NCBI GenBank assembly: GCA_014904845.1
Contig: MU119478.1
Coordinates: 1 to 64,000 of the forward strand
Direction of reading: 5' to 3'
DNA: 64,000 nt
Source of the DNA: Acephala macrosclerotiorum
Taxonomy: Eukaryota; Ascomycota; Leotiomycetes; Helotiales; Mollisiaceae
How positions within the stretch are numbered: the stretch's first letter is position 1; each line of letters opens with the position of its first letter. Both the position numbers and the translations under genes were made by a program. Positions 46,059 to 57,946 of this stretch are shown here, piece by piece. The notes below the pieces were generated by a model that made no database searches, was not told the DNA's origin, and saw nothing but the letters and a program-made list of their open reading frames with translations.

Positions 46059-46760
46059 GAAGTATTTGTTGTTCTCTCCTGTTATATCTGTGATGTAGGT
46101 GGTTGAGTGTGTGGGTTGAATCGAGGGAGTCGGCATGAGAGCCGTGAGAGCGTTAGGGAGAGATGAGAAAGATGAATATTCGTTCAGAGCTGGAGAGTTT
46201 GCTTAAGGATAATATCCTAAGCTAGCGATGGGCATTGGCACTTGCCATCATTTCACAGTTGTACATAGACGGAAAGTTCTGTCGAAAATGAGGACATACA
46301 CAGAAGAGCTTCTCATTTATACACCATCCCCCCTCCATTCCCCCGTTTCCCGTCCACCACTCCCACCCTATAACGATCTAATGTACACACTTAGACTTTC
46401 CACTCATATACAACATTCCTCCCCCTCAATGAATTATAAAAGGCGAGAAAGGTCGAAGCGCCAAAGGAATAACAAGAAAGAAAATTCTCGGGTATTGTGT
46501 CCTGCCTTTCCTGGCGTTCCATATCCTCCAACTGCCACGCTCGAAAATTTAGAAATAACTAACAACAAGAAAAGGGAAATTTTGTAGCCCAGCCACGCTG
46601 GACTATGCTGATGTAGGCCTGCCGGAGAGGACATGTCGGGTCGTGTACATATCCAATTATGTACCCAAATCTTGCACCCCCTGTGCCTTTGCCCCACCCA
46701 TCCACCAGGGCTCGTTTTGGAATCAAGAGTGCAAGGGCGAGAACGTCGGGAGAGAAAGTC
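46059..46760. other. Intergenic
   Basis: 3' UTR space between the dead transporter and the DOCK gene. Nothing recognised. Confidence 0.5.
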
Positions 46761-49700
46761 TCAATCCTCCTCAGCAACAGAATCAACCAACACACTCGCC
46801 TTAGACGCCTTCTTCCCCAACTTCAACATACTCAACCTCTTTCTCACACTTCCCACGCGAGACACACTCCCATCCCTACTCAAACTCTCCCCCCTCTGAC
46901 TCCCACTTTGACTCCTACTATCATTCCTCTTCAACCCACCCCCACTACTCTTGCCCGTCATTGGTCGTTGAGAACTAGAACTCCTTCTCGAGCCTGCGGC
47001 TGCTGCTAAGTCGGATTGAGTAACCCATTCAGTCTCTTCTTCTTTTTCGGAGATGTCGCGGCCACGACCTCGGCCGATTGAGCCTAGAGTTCCGGAGCCA
47101 CCGAAAAAGGACTTGCGATTCTCTTTGGAGTGTGAGCGCTCGCTTGATGCTTCGTCATCTTTGCTTCGCCCACGACCCGACGCCAAAGTAGAAGTCGTAT
47201 CCTGCTTCTTGACATTGCCGCCGTTAATTACTGGTGCTAGGACGGCTTGCTGTTCCATGATTTGTTGTTGGCTTAGATCTCGGGTATGTTTCTTCAAGAA
47301 ACTCAGACGATTTCTGCCTGCTCTTGCAGCCGGTGTGTCGAGGATTCCATTTGAGGAAATAGTGCCGTTCGTGTCGGTTTGAGGGATTGAACCAACGGTG
47401 TTGCTCCTCAGTCCCATCATTCCGGACATGCGTTTATTCTGACTCGATCCAGTCGACAGGACAGGGGAAGCAATTGCCCAGCTAGGAGTAGGTGTAGGTT
47501 CACGCGGCGCTTGAGGGAAAGAGAAAGACGACAGCTCAGGCGCGAACGTAGTTTCGAAATCTGAAGATGCATTAGAGCATAGCGAGGCATATGTCGCGAA
47601 TGACTTACTCGTGGTGAGGCCATCAAGTTCGGTGGCGCTGGTCAGATTAGGGGACTTGGAGAGCACGGCAAGACAGCGTTTGATCATTACGGCGTGATCG
47701 ATCAGGGCGACTCTGAGGGCGTTTTGGAAGGGGGTGAGTTCGATTTCTTCGGGTTCGCCGTCTTCGTCGGTGGCTGTAGGGAGGAGGTCACGGTATTTAG
47801 CGACAGTGGTGTCTGAGCCGGGGGTGACGGAGATTTGGAGAGCATCGATGAGGAGAGCTACCATGTCATCCACGCCGTCGGTGACACGCTTCTCCACGAC
47901 GGTCATCTCGGCAGTCTTGCGGATGATACGCTCGATGGCTGTTTGGAGAGGACTGAGCTTGATGCGATCGACGGAGATGATCTCACTGCGGCGAAGAATT
48001 GTGGGGAATGATTCAGCAGTCTTATACAAAATCTTCTCGGCTGAATGCTCGGTGACCGGCCCAGATGTGTTACGCTTGCTAGTGACAGAGAAGACTGTCG
48101 GATGTGCTGACAACAAGTAATCACGGATAACCTGAGGCACTCGAGCACGCTGGAAAACATGATGCTCCAAGTCGCGATGTGGAGACAGTGCGGCAATCTG
48201 CAAGAATTGACCTTCGACATCATCGACATCACCAGAAGTCACAATCTGAGCAGCAGGATGTTGTTCCTGCATCCGGTCTGTGAAGGCAGTCGTCCTTTCA
48301 GTTGGCGAACCCTCGAAGACGAATTCCTTGTCTCTCAGACTGGGTGGGAAACCCATACCACGATATGTGACTCGGAAGTATTTGGGAACCAGCTTATCGC
48401 TCTTGGCAATGTTCTCGTACACCGTGGCAATTGATCGCTGAGTTCGAGCCAGCTTGGGATAATCGTAGACATTCTCCGCGTATTGATATTGCAGCTCGTG
48501 ATACACAGACAAGGCACTGCTCCACGCTTCGCCCTCCTCGAAGTACTTGATGATCTCGAAATAGATCCTCTCTTTACGATCGAATTGCGATTGTGAAGGA
48601 AACTCCGGATCTGCAAGAGGAGCCACAATCTTCGTAGGATCCCACTCATACAGATCAGCATGCAGACGGAGAGCAAGACCAGCCTCAGTAGGATTCCTCG
48701 CATCAGCCTGTAGCTGAGCAAGTTGATGAACATAACGGATGAAGATCTCCTCCTTTTGCATATCCCGCAAGAACTCCATCAGCCGTAACCGATGGATCAT
48801 ATGTGAAGCTTCTCCCGTGACATCCGTACTGTGCACTGCGACAAGGAGATCCAAGAACTCGTCGATGGTAGCGATGGCTTCCTTCACTGCAGCGAAGAGT
48901 GGATCGCCGTTAACCTGGCCCATAAGTTCAAAGAGGCCGAGCAACTCGTTGATGAATAGCTTCTGGAGGATACTTTCAGTCAACGGTTTTGACTTGAACA
49001 ATCGATCCAAGCAATCAATCATCTCCGTCTGGATGATTGAGAGGTCCTCGCTGAGAGTCCATTCGCTGACAATCATAGTTTGCAATACCTCGACGGCCAC
49101 CCGTCTCAGACCCTCATGTACGCTCAAGCATAGTTCAACGATCGGTCCCACCAGGACAGGAACATATTGTACTTGGTAACCGCCCATCTTCGACAAGCCG
49201 TACTTCTGTCGCTCGTCAGGACTCGTCTCCCACCCAATAGCTTCCCACGTCCTCCTCAGAAGCTCAGCACCATGCTCCCTCACATCACCAGCAATCTTCC
49301 ACACCGCTCGTCGCTTCTGCTCGGGGAACGTTTCCAGCGCCAACGCGTCACTTCCAACAAGCTTTAGTAAGACAGTGAAGAACGCTTTCCAAAGCTCCGT
49401 ATTATATCCCTCAGCATCATCTGGATGCGGAAGAAAAGAGTCGAGTAGGATGCCAGCGACATATTCAAGCGTCCTCATGGTCGATTTATGGTGGTAAATA
49501 TGCACGCTCAACCAATCCGAAGGGAAAGCTTCGCATTGGAGAATACTGAGATGAACCTGTAATGTATCTTCCAACAGCGTTGCCATTTCATCTTCGGCGA
49601 GTTCGAGCTGCATTCCAGCTGGGAGGGTGGAGATCGCAGACAGGATAGCGGATAACTCGATGAGCACTTCGTCAAATTGTGCTTTTTCTGCGATCTGTTT

Positions 49701-52700
49701 CGATGGGAACGGGTAAGTTGTTGGGAAAAGCAGGGAAAGTCGGGTCTTGTCGGTCTTGGGTGTTGCTGAGAGAGCGAGGTAGGAGTCGATGATTTTGGGG
49801 ATGTAGTCGGGGATTTCTGGGCCGAGATTTTGGACTTGTGTTGACAGAATAGAACAACATAACCGGACTTGTTCCCTCCATTGCTCATTCACATCAGATG
49901 TCTTACCCCAATGTGGTGCTACCCATCGGACGGTGTTGGCGCTCAGAGCCGCCCTTTGCTCGGCCTGAGAGAATAGTTCGAGCTTCGAGTAGTTAATGAT
50001 CAACACCAGCTTGTACAATATCAGCTTCCCTTTGACCTCAGCGCAAGAATCCATGAAGTCGATCGCGATGTGCAGAATCTCCTCAGTGTTCAGTAGCCCT
50101 GTCAATTCTGGTAACCAGGTGTGGAAGTGCTGGACCGCCAGAGTTTGACTGCCCACAAGGATAGGAGCAGAATTACGCATCAAGCCATCAAGCGACTTGA
50201 AGATACTTCTAAGATGTCTCGTAAAACCCGGAGAAGTACTCGTGATACCAATCCCCGCCTCCTTCGCCTTCTGTTGGCCTCTCGCATGAGTAATGAACTT
50301 AAGAATGTGCCGCACAACCTTGAAGGTCGCTCTCAATTTCCTCGAAGTATCAGGATCCGAAGGATTTGACAGTAGCCGAGTGAATGATCGGACCAGGCAC
50401 GGTGTCGCGAAGGGGTAATTGAACTGGTTCTCAGCATATTGATCCACCAATGGTCCGAGGTTGAACCTGCGGTCGTGGACGATGCCCAAAACCGTGACAA
50501 GAGCGCTGAAGACGAGATCCTCGTAATCGTCGTTTCCAGCATTTTCTACTAGGATTGAGAATATCGCATCGAAGACATCGTTGAGCAGCTTCACGATCTC
50601 GATTTCTGGTACGAAGACCAAACGTTTCAGTAGTTCCTGCACGTCTCCTGGTCCTTGCTCCTTCCATTTCAGAAGTCCCAGCAACACCTTGTCCTGTGAA
50701 AATCGGGTGCTGCAAAGATATGTCTGCACTCTCAGTGTTGCAATTGGTCCAGTCACAGCTTCGTCCTTGCTTACATCGTCTTTCCCTCTCGCATTCCAGG
50801 GTACACTCAGATAGCCAGTCTTGCCTTCTCCTTTCCCTCTCGGGGAATTCGTGTTCTCGTCATACCGGTACAATAGCAAAGAGTGATGGCCGTCCCTCAT
50901 AAAAGCTTGCTGGTCCCACAGAGGCATATGACATATCGCGAAAGGTCCATTTGGAGCATCCGAGAGTGTCATAGCAAGATGACAAGTCGATACATCCAAT
51001 GCAGGTACCGCCAATTTCAACGTTTGATTCCAAGCTTCCCCACGGTCAGCAGCCGTTGATTCCCATGATGATGAGATCTCAGAATTCGAGGAAGAATGGA
51101 TGCAGTTTTCCAATCGCTCGCCATTTGCTTTCCGGACTTCAAGAGTGATCTGTAAATTCGATCCCTGAATAGCGCTAGATAATGGAGTGGCGCTCCCAGT
51201 AGCACGAGAAAGAAGGGCATGTCGAGGAAGAAACGCTTCATCGATAGTGACATAGATGTCTGATCTTGCCTTCGTAGGAGCACCAGAGAAGCCCATTTTA
51301 CTCGTCCTCGAGACACCAGAGAGCAATGTCGGCGTAGCTTTGATCAAGACATCAGCATCTGGGCTATCGAATGATCTGAGATGGACTTGAAGCCGTTCCG
51401 CTCTTCTCGATTTCTCGTAATGGTCCGACTTGCTCTCCATAAGCTCCTTGATGATGTCCTCCCAGCCATCAGTGTGATCCTGCTTCTCTTGACCGAAGCC
51501 TGCGGATGGTGACCATATTGTCATGACTTGCTCGTATTCTTCATCGGATTTCATGATTCCATTGACCTTGATAGCACCAATGCCCACCGTCTTGTTCACT
51601 ATCCGGCTCACAGATCCTGATTTCCGCTCACTGCCTGGTGCTTTCGAGTCGGAAGTACCAGGCGGCCCGTCATGGCTCTGGGATCGTGCATCTGCTTGTT
51701 CCTCGACTAGTGAATTGAGTTTCGAAGATACAGGAGCATTCCTCGAAAATGCCGAACGTTGGCTTCCCTGCTTCCCCCACATCAAGCTCCTCCTCCCCGA
51801 CTTGCTCGAACTGCTAGGCGACAATGTATGGTCACTCCTCGTATTAGCTGTACCATCCCTAGACGAAGCACCATTCCTTGACCCAGGCGCCTTTCCACCA
51901 ACAACCTGCTGTGTAGACCTCACTTTAACAACCAAGTATAGCTCAGCATCCGGGCTTGAAGAATCCCCAATATCCGCAGACGCCAAATCCGAAAACAGCG
52001 TCTTCATATTACCCACTTTCGCGAGATTCGTCAAAGTCCCAGAAGGAGGAACCTCCACAATATAGCTCTCGCTGAGCACCACAGCAGCTTGGCATGGTTG
52101 TTTCGAAGCGAGGAAGAACACGAGGGTCGTGGACTCAGTACTCGCGCCTACGAAGGTCTTGATGTCGATTAGGAGGTGGTGGAGCGTCAGGTTTTCGTTC
52201 GCGGGTGGAGAGGGCCGTTCTTCCAGGAGACTCATCATGGATTGCAGTTTTGTGATTTCGACGGCTGAGTCCTCGCCGGTGAGGACTCGGCCTCCTTCGT
52301 TGGGGTCCCGTACTATGACTTCGCCGTTGAAGACTTTGTTTCCTTTGACTAGGTCCCAGACTGTCTTCTCCCTCAATCGCCCAACCTCGTGTGTAGTGAG
52401 AACATTGTGTAGAAACTGCCGCCGTGAGAAATCCAGTGTTTGGACTAGTGTTGACATCTTATCCAACATTGGGTACTGCCTCGACAATAGCAACTCGTGC
52501 AGATTCGTAGAATGCCATTCTCGCAGACAGCTTGCTATTTCGTCAACCAATGGCTCAGAAGTAGACGTCGGCGTCTCATCCCCAATCTTCAGCATCGGTA
52601 CGGGAGCTGGTGGTTTCGGAGCCTCAGGATCCCTCGGCGCGACAACCGCTAAAGTAGGTGTATTTCCATTCGGGGCCTGTTTCCTCTTAATCTTGCTTGC

Positions 52701-53165
52701 CGGTCTGCTATTATTCTTCCCTGTTCCTTTGCTGCTTATCCGTTTCCGTAGGATAACGCTCTTGGGACTCGTCAATGGACTCTCATCCGTATTCAAGCTC
52801 AGATTTCCACTTCCTCTCTGCCCTCCTCCAACCCCATTCGTCCCCGGTGTCTCAACCCCTTCTTCCTCCTCCTCCTCCTCCTCTTCATCATCCTCTCCCA
52901 GCACTTCCCTTACCTCAACACAGCTTTTAGGAAATATACCAGAGAAGACTCGAGCCTCCAACGTCTGACCTTTCACACTCGTCAATCCAGCCAGCAGACT
53001 TGGCGGCGCAACCAAGTACCCTCGAAACCAATCTCCATCCCGCCCTCCTTGCTCAATTATATACAATTCATCACCTAGTTCGAGGGGGAGGTCTGCGGGT
53101 TCGTGAGCGGAGAAGGGGTAGGTTGCGACTGCGAAGGCGATGCGTGGGAGGGGCTGCCAGGGCAT
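46761..53165 (-). CDS. DOCK-family guanine nucleotide exchange factor (Dck1-like)
   Basis: Activates Rho/Rac-type GTPases; yeast Dck1 works with the ELMO protein Lmo1 on Rho5. From ATG 53165 the frame is open for 2,134 codons. A 48-nt stretch at 47608-47561 has perfect intron signals (gtaagt, gctctaatgc branch, cttcag) and keeps frame, so the mature protein is probably 2,118 aa. An SH3-like domain is at residues 8-85 (AVATYPFSAHEPADLPLELG). A poly-Glu tract lies near 100. The C2/DHR-1 domain is about 610-800 (RSDIYVTIDEAFLPRHALLS). DHR-2, the exchange domain, is about 1460-1890 (LAQLQADARNPTEAGLALRL, YRVTYRGMGFP-like block). The Ser/Gly-rich basic tail is low-complexity. No lesion seen. Confidence 0.9.
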   Translation of the reverse strand: MPWQPLPRIAFAVATYPFSAHEPADLPLELGDELYIIEQGGRDGDWFRGYLVAPPSLLAGLTSVKGQTLEARVFSGIFPKSCVEVREVLGEDDEEEEEEEEEGVETPGTNGVGGGQRGSGNLSLNTDESPLTSPKSVILRKRISSKGTGKNNSRPASKIKRKQAPNGNTPTLAVVAPRDPEAPKPPAPVPMLKIGDETPTSTSEPLVDEIASCLREWHSTNLHELLLSRQYPMLDKMSTLVQTLDFSRRQFLHNVLTTHEVGRLREKTVWDLVKGNKVFNGEVIVRDPNEGGRVLTGEDSAVEITKLQSMMSLLEERPSPPANENLTLHHLLIDIKTFVGASTESTTLVFFLASKQPCQAAVVLSESYIVEVPPSGTLTNLAKVGNMKTLFSDLASADIGDSSSPDAELYLVVKVRSTQQVVGGKAPGSRNGASSRDGTANTRSDHTLSPSSSSKSGRRSLMWGKQGSQRSAFSRNAPVSSKLNSLVEEQADARSQSHDGPPGTSDSKAPGSERKSGSVSRIVNKTVGIGAIKVNGIMKSDEEYEQVMTIWSPSAGFGQEKQDHTDGWEDIIKELMESKSDHYEKSRRAERLQVHLRSFDSPDADVLIKATPTLLSGVSRTSKMGFSGAPTKARSDIYVTIDEAFLPRHALLSRATGSATPLSSAIQGSNLQITLEVRKANGERLENCIHSSSNSEISSSWESTAADRGEAWNQTLKLAVPALDVSTCHLAMTLSDAPNGPFAICHMPLWDQQAFMRDGHHSLLLYRYDENTNSPRGKGEGKTGYLSVPWNARGKDDVSKDEAVTGPIATLRVQTYLCSTRFSQDKVLLGLLKWKEQGPGDVQELLKRLVFVPEIEIVKLLNDVFDAIFSILVENAGNDDYEDLVFSALVTVLGIVHDRRFNLGPLVDQYAENQFNYPFATPCLVRSFTRLLSNPSDPDTSRKLRATFKVVRHILKFITHARGQQKAKEAGIGITSTSPGFTRHLRSIFKSLDGLMRNSAPILVGSQTLAVQHFHTWLPELTGLLNTEEILHIAIDFMDSCAEVKGKLILYKLVLIINYSKLELFSQAEQRAALSANTVRWVAPHWGKTSDVNEQWREQVRLCCSILSTQVQNLGPEIPDYIPKIIDSYLALSATPKTDKTRLSLLFPTTYPFPSKQIAEKAQFDEVLIELSAILSAISTLPAGMQLELAEDEMATLLEDTLQVHLSILQCEAFPSDWLSVHIYHHKSTMRTLEYVAGILLDSFLPHPDDAEGYNTELWKAFFTVLLKLVGSDALALETFPEQKRRAVWKIAGDVREHGAELLRRTWEAIGWETSPDERQKYGLSKMGGYQVQYVPVLVGPIVELCLSVHEGLRRVAVEVLQTMIVSEWTLSEDLSIIQTEMIDCLDRLFKSKPLTESILQKLFINELLGLFELMGQVNGDPLFAAVKEAIATIDEFLDLLVAVHSTDVTGEASHMIHRLRLMEFLRDMQKEEIFIRYVHQLAQLQADARNPTEAGLALRLHADLYEWDPTKIVAPLADPEFPSQSQFDRKERIYFEIIKYFEEGEAWSSALSVYHELQYQYAENVYDYPKLARTQRSIATVYENIAKSDKLVPKYFRVTYRGMGFPPSLRDKEFVFEGSPTERTTAFTDRMQEQHPAAQIVTSGDVDDVEGQFLQIAALSPHRDLEHHVFQRARVPQVIRDYLLSAHPTVFSVTSKRNTSGPVTEHSAEKILYKTAESFPTILRRSEIISVDRIKLSPLQTAIERIIRKTAEMTVVEKRVTDGVDDMVALLIDALQISVTPGSDTTVAKYRDLLPTATDEDGEPEEIELTPFQNALRVALIDHAVMIKRCLAVLSKSPNLTSATELDGLTTSKSFATYASLCSNASSDFETTFAPELSSFSFPQAPREPTPTPSWAIASPVLSTGSSQNKRMSGMMGLRSNTVGSIPQTDTNGTISSNGILDTPAARAGRNRLSFLKKHTRDLSQQQIMEQQAVLAPVINGGNVKKQDTTSTLASGRGRSKDDEASSERSHSKENRKSFFGGSGTLGSIGRGRGRDISEKEEETEWVTQSDLAAAAGSRRSSSSQRPMTGKSSGGGLKRNDSRSQSGSQRGESLSRDGSVSRVGSVRKRLSMLKLGKKASKASVLVDSVAEED

Positions 53166-54402
53166 TGTCGTCGTCTTCGTGTACCTCGATGCGGGGCCAG
53201 AACGCGTTGCTGGAGCTATTGCAGGGAAATTCGATTCATGAGGGCGAAGGGATGTTCGCCTTTGAGGATATGAAAGAGGTGTGATTGTTGCAGATGAGCT
53301 CGCTGTTCTGGCGCACAGATTATTTTTCTGCTGGCGGGCTGGCTGGCTGTCGCTCCTGGTACCCGGACTGCACCTGCTTGCTATCACCCGCCCCTGAAGT
53401 CTTGCAGCCGTGTGTGTCTCTATCCCTCCCGCTTTTGTTCGTTATTGAATTTTCGCAATTGTCTCACAACCTTTCCGTTTTTCTGCGTAGCGAAAACTCA
53501 ATGATCGAATTAAAATAGGAGCAAGAAGAAGATGTGTAGCGAACGTTTGATTGAGCTGGACGTGCGAGTTTCGAAGTTGTTGTTGCTTTTCCCAATCCCC
53601 AAATTCTGAGTGTTGATCCCGTATCGGCTCGAAAGATATCTTAGCGTCGCACTAACCATGAACATTTCAGGGGTACAGCGAACTCTCAGGAACCGACACG
53701 CGGAGTTGGTGGTACTGCATTAGTCGATAGAGGCAAAATCTATTTTGAGGATATACTTTATACTGCGTTGCATTTATCCAGAATGGTGAATAGTATTTTG
53801 GATGAACAATTGCTGACTGAGGTAAAATATTGAATGTGCTGGTCGGTGTCACGGACCACTTACACACGAGTTTCGAGATGTCGGAGCTTTGAAGCGAATT
53901 GGGGCGTGCCGATCAAACCTATATCAGCAGTGTTATTGATCTCGAGGGTGGGATTCTTGATGGGTTAATCAAAAGTAGTGGAGTTGTGGAGGAGATCTCA
54001 GTTGAACACGGAATTTTACTGGTAGCCAATGCATGAGTTGAACGTACATCTTCACGCAGGTACACGAAACATGGAGTCGATGACACTTCTTGACTTCTTG
54101 CATTGGATGAATATGTTGCTCACGCCAAGATCTCAGGCTCCGAGGGCCCATTTCGAAGCCATCTCACAAACGAAATAATGTCCAAATCAAGGCGATCCAT
54201 TACCTATCTGTCGACCGCCGATATCATGAATCTAAAGAGACCGTATCATTCCCCTCTTTCCTTTCCCCTGGAAAAGCACGAAAACGCCACACCGTTGCGC
54301 CATCTATGTACAAAGCAAAACACCTCCGAATCCCAACTTGCAGCCAGAGCAGAGTATGTTACAAGAAGCAGAAGCCAAATCATTATCTCCACCTTGAAAT
54401 CA
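53166..54402. other. Intergenic, upstream of DOCK gene
   Basis: 1.2 kb holding the DOCK promoter/5' UTR and the 3' end space of the CCC1 gene. No other feature seen. Confidence 0.5.
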
Positions 54403-55384
54403 TCATGACTGACCAGAAGGATCGGTACTGACTGGATTCTTCGAGTCGAGTGCGCGAACGATGCCGTAACTGGTTGCAGCAGCTAGAACTCCGATAACCA
54501 GAGTCTGGACAGCTCCATATGCGCCAGAACGCTTGGTGCCGACTGTGACCCAGTTCTTGATGTATCCAAAGATGAGGAGGATGACGACCGTGATGCCGAT
54601 GGAGACAAAGAGGGCGTGGGTGACGTCTGACATCGCGAAGTAAGGGATCATGGGGATGAGGCCGCCTGGATCCTGTTAGCAGAGAACATAGGATGGGGAT
54701 ATGGAGTCCTTACCAAGGAAGTAAGAGAGGCCCAACGAGCCAGCAGAAATCCAGGCGCGAGAGGTCTTGGGCTTGTCGAGTCCGAGTTCAAAGTCCATCA
54801 TGAACTGAACCCAGAGGTCCGTATTGGCCGCCAATTCGTCGACCATGGGAGCAGTGGTCTCTCTACTGATGCCATATTTGCTCATGATCTGGAAGATCTC
54901 CTCTCTCTCGACATCTGGCTTTGTGGCGACCTCGTCCCGCTCTCTCTTCTCCTCAGCATTGTAGTGGTCTCTGTCGGTGATCGATGCGAGGTATCCGCCC
55001 AAACCCATCGAGATCGCGCCCGAGAAGAGTTCTGCCAATCCGCCGATGATGACAAGCTTGTTGGATCCCAATCTTTAGAATGTTAGTACATCAGTTGAAG
55101 GTGGGATCGAAGGGTACTTACGAGGAGAGACCAGCAGTCAAGGCGAAGGGAACGGTCAATCCATCTGCGAAGCCGATAATGATATCACGAACAATCTCAT
55201 CGTGATCGTTGTGCTTCTCCTCATGCATAACACCGTTGTGTACGAAGTCCTTGCCAGGTTTAGCTTGCTCAGCAGCCGGCTCTGGCGCCAGGGTCGAGTT
55301 GGTAGAAGCCATTGTCAATCTTGGTGGGCTTGGGGGGGTGACAGGAGGAGCTTTTTCTTCCTGGTCGGTCTTCTCATTCTCCAT
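54403..55384 (-). CDS. CCC1: CCC1/VIT1 family vacuolar iron/manganese transporter
   Basis: Moves cytosolic Fe2+/Mn2+ into the vacuole. Three exons, 55384-55122, 55072-54714 and 54665-54403, give 294 aa, a usual length. After a hydrophilic N-terminus, RDIIIGFADGLTVPFALTAG is the family's first membrane segment with its conserved Asp/Gly, followed by LAELFSGAISMGLGGYLAS. The cytosolic metal-binding helix carries repeated Glu (EEKRERDEVATKPDVEREEI). Late segments are GGLIPMIPYF and AVQTLVIGVLAAATSYGIV. The first start is ATG 55384; MASTN at 55312 is an alternative. No lesion seen. Confidence 0.92.
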
Positions 55385-57946
55385 CGTGGCAGGCAATAAG
55401 TGGAATCTTTTCGTTCACGCCGACGCGGGTACACGATAGTCTGCGAGTATGACGAAGGGGATCTTGGATGTCTCACGGCGAGCTGTCTTCACGGTGTGAG
55501 GTGGGAAGCGGCATCTTCTTTTAAAGCAAATAGGGTCTGACCAAAGAATATACGATGAATAAAGGAAAAGGCGAGACTCCGATCGAGTGACATCTTTGCC
55601 TCACAAGAGTCAAAGACAGACCAATGCGAAGAGAAGCAAATGATTTCGTGGCAGGCGCAAACAACATGAGCATCACCCAACTAGACAAAAGCGAAAGACA
55701 TTGTGGTGCATTGTGGCCAATCAAAACAAAGATATTCGTCAGCTATTTCGCGCATCCTGATGCGTCATGTTCCAGGGGTAGCAATGCAGGAGGAGCAGCA
55801 GCAACTCAGCCGCGAGGAGTGACATTGGAAACATTGTGAGGGTATGGGATTGGTAACGGATGCAAACATGTGAAGAAAACGATGCGAGGCATGGATGAAA
55901 AGAGAGGCAGATTTAAAGTGGTGGAGCAGAAGGCCCACTCATCTTTTAGATCAGATTAGATCCTTGGCAAAACGCAGAGTCAGCTGACTGTATATTGTTT
56001 CCCTTTTCAGCCTCACTCCATTGCCTCTTATGGATATCAAGCTTCCATAAACATGTGTATGAGCTCATTTGTTCACATTGATGCAGTCATAAGGGAGCTA
56101 TCAAAGACTTTGCTCAAACGATCAGCTGACTTCTCACCAGGAGCTCGACGGTTGCCGGACGTGCACCACCTTTGTTCCCTGAACACGGTCTTCTTTGCAT
56201 CACTCCTCATGTTGCCATTCGGGTTGTTTTGGCTTCTCTATCCTTGGCTTGTTCCACCGTTAAACTTGAGGCCTTAGCTATACGTCTCAAATCCTGGAAA
56301 GCTGCCAATCTTCAGAGTCTGCTAATGATGTCATGTTCCAAGTGGCAAAGAAGAACACTGCCTCTTACAGCCCCTTCGGTAATAATTGATACTGCCATTG
56401 CAGAAAAGTAGGATGGCTAGGTGTTCTGTAAACCAAGATTATGATCTGACTGTCGAGTTTGTTGAGCGTGGCAGCAAATCTCTTATTTCCTGACGATCGA
56501 TTTGAAATTCATGGTTTTCTTGAGATAACGTACATTGTGGGCATCAATAAGTCTTGTTCGCGAGTTAGAAAATGACTCTCAGGATAGCTCGATGGTCGAA
56601 GTGCACATTTGGTGCAGAAACACGTGATCGGTAGCAGTCCCATCATCATACCTTCGTTGTCTTTGAGGCGTCAAGGCTTTCCTCACATAAGTGGTTCAAA
56701 TAATCCGCCAGTAGAATTCGATGGTCTGAGATATACAGCACGGAAAGATAGCTGTTGCTTTTTCCAGTATCGTGCTTTAGTGGGATGAGTTGAGGTCACC
56801 CAACTCATTCTTAAATTGGCCACCACCGTATCTGAAGTGATTCTCTCCGCAGGTAACACATGCAGTCGTGCTTCTTTTTGCTTTCATAGATGGTCGAATG
56901 GATTTTTATCCCACACTTCCAGGGCCATGTGCATTCACATGATCTCCATCCTCACCAGCTAGTAAAGCGTGAAGACCTGCCAAGCAAACAAAAGTCAGGT
57001 CATCTCAATGAAAGCAAATATATGTCAAAGATATCTACGTTTGAATGCTTAATTAGTCTTGTGGGCTTGCTATCAAGCTGACAATCCAAGCCTGTTCTAG
57101 TAAACATGAGCAGTTCCAAGGTATAAAGCCTACCAAAGTAAGATTCGTTTCTTGATGGACTTACTTTACATATGCTTTCTTGCTCACAAGTATATTCAAT
57201 GTTGTCAGGTCATGGAGAAGTGTTCGTCCAAAGTGTTCGTCTCTAGTCTATTGTATATCAAGCCTTTCCTTTCGAAGTTCTGGTCCTTAAAAATCTGAAG
57301 AGAAGAAAGGAAAAATTTTGCTAGGTCATTTTGAACATCCAAAATAGAAACCACCTTATGGTGCCAAGATTGGCAACATATACTGCGAAGATAGATTTTG
57401 TCATGTTTCTCCAATGTCTATTCCCACGCGCTATTGTAGACTTATCGATACTGACGGTGTCTGCAATGTAATACTAGAGCAGGTACACAATGAGACAAGC
57501 GTCCCCGTAGTTCGCGGAGAACTCCTGATCCATGGTTTTAGTTCGTTCTACGCAGCCTTGCGCACTCGAGAATAGAAACTCCGTCTACCGAGAACGGTCT
57601 TCCTCAAAACAACCTCGACAAAACTTCAGCAGAACGTTGTAGCAACAGCGATCTCTGCTCCTTTCCCTTGCATACTTTGGTAAGTACTGTTAAAATCTTT
57701 CATCTATCCACAAAATGGGGCTTTTATGTTCCCTTGCATCGCGCAAGGAAAGGGGGTGAACTGATCAAGCGTGAGCCGTTCGAAACTTGCTTGCCCACCT
57801 TCATAGTGTGGTACAGTTCAACATCAGAAAATCCCTAAGGCTCCTTGTTTGGAACATTGATCCTTGGCATCACCTTGCAGAACTTTAGCTAATTTCATAC
57901 ACGAAGCAAGCAGATAAATTTCGTCATTCAAGAGCAAACTCTGAAA
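55385..57946. other. Intergenic
   Basis: 2.6 kb between divergent genes (CCC1 and the oxygenase-like gene). No convincing coding region; several frames of 60-79 codons lack motifs. Confidence 0.5.

Noticed and set aside
46659..47009. Open frames overlapping the 3' end of the DOCK gene on the plus strand
   Set aside because: Antisense to the low-complexity DOCK tail; no independent support.
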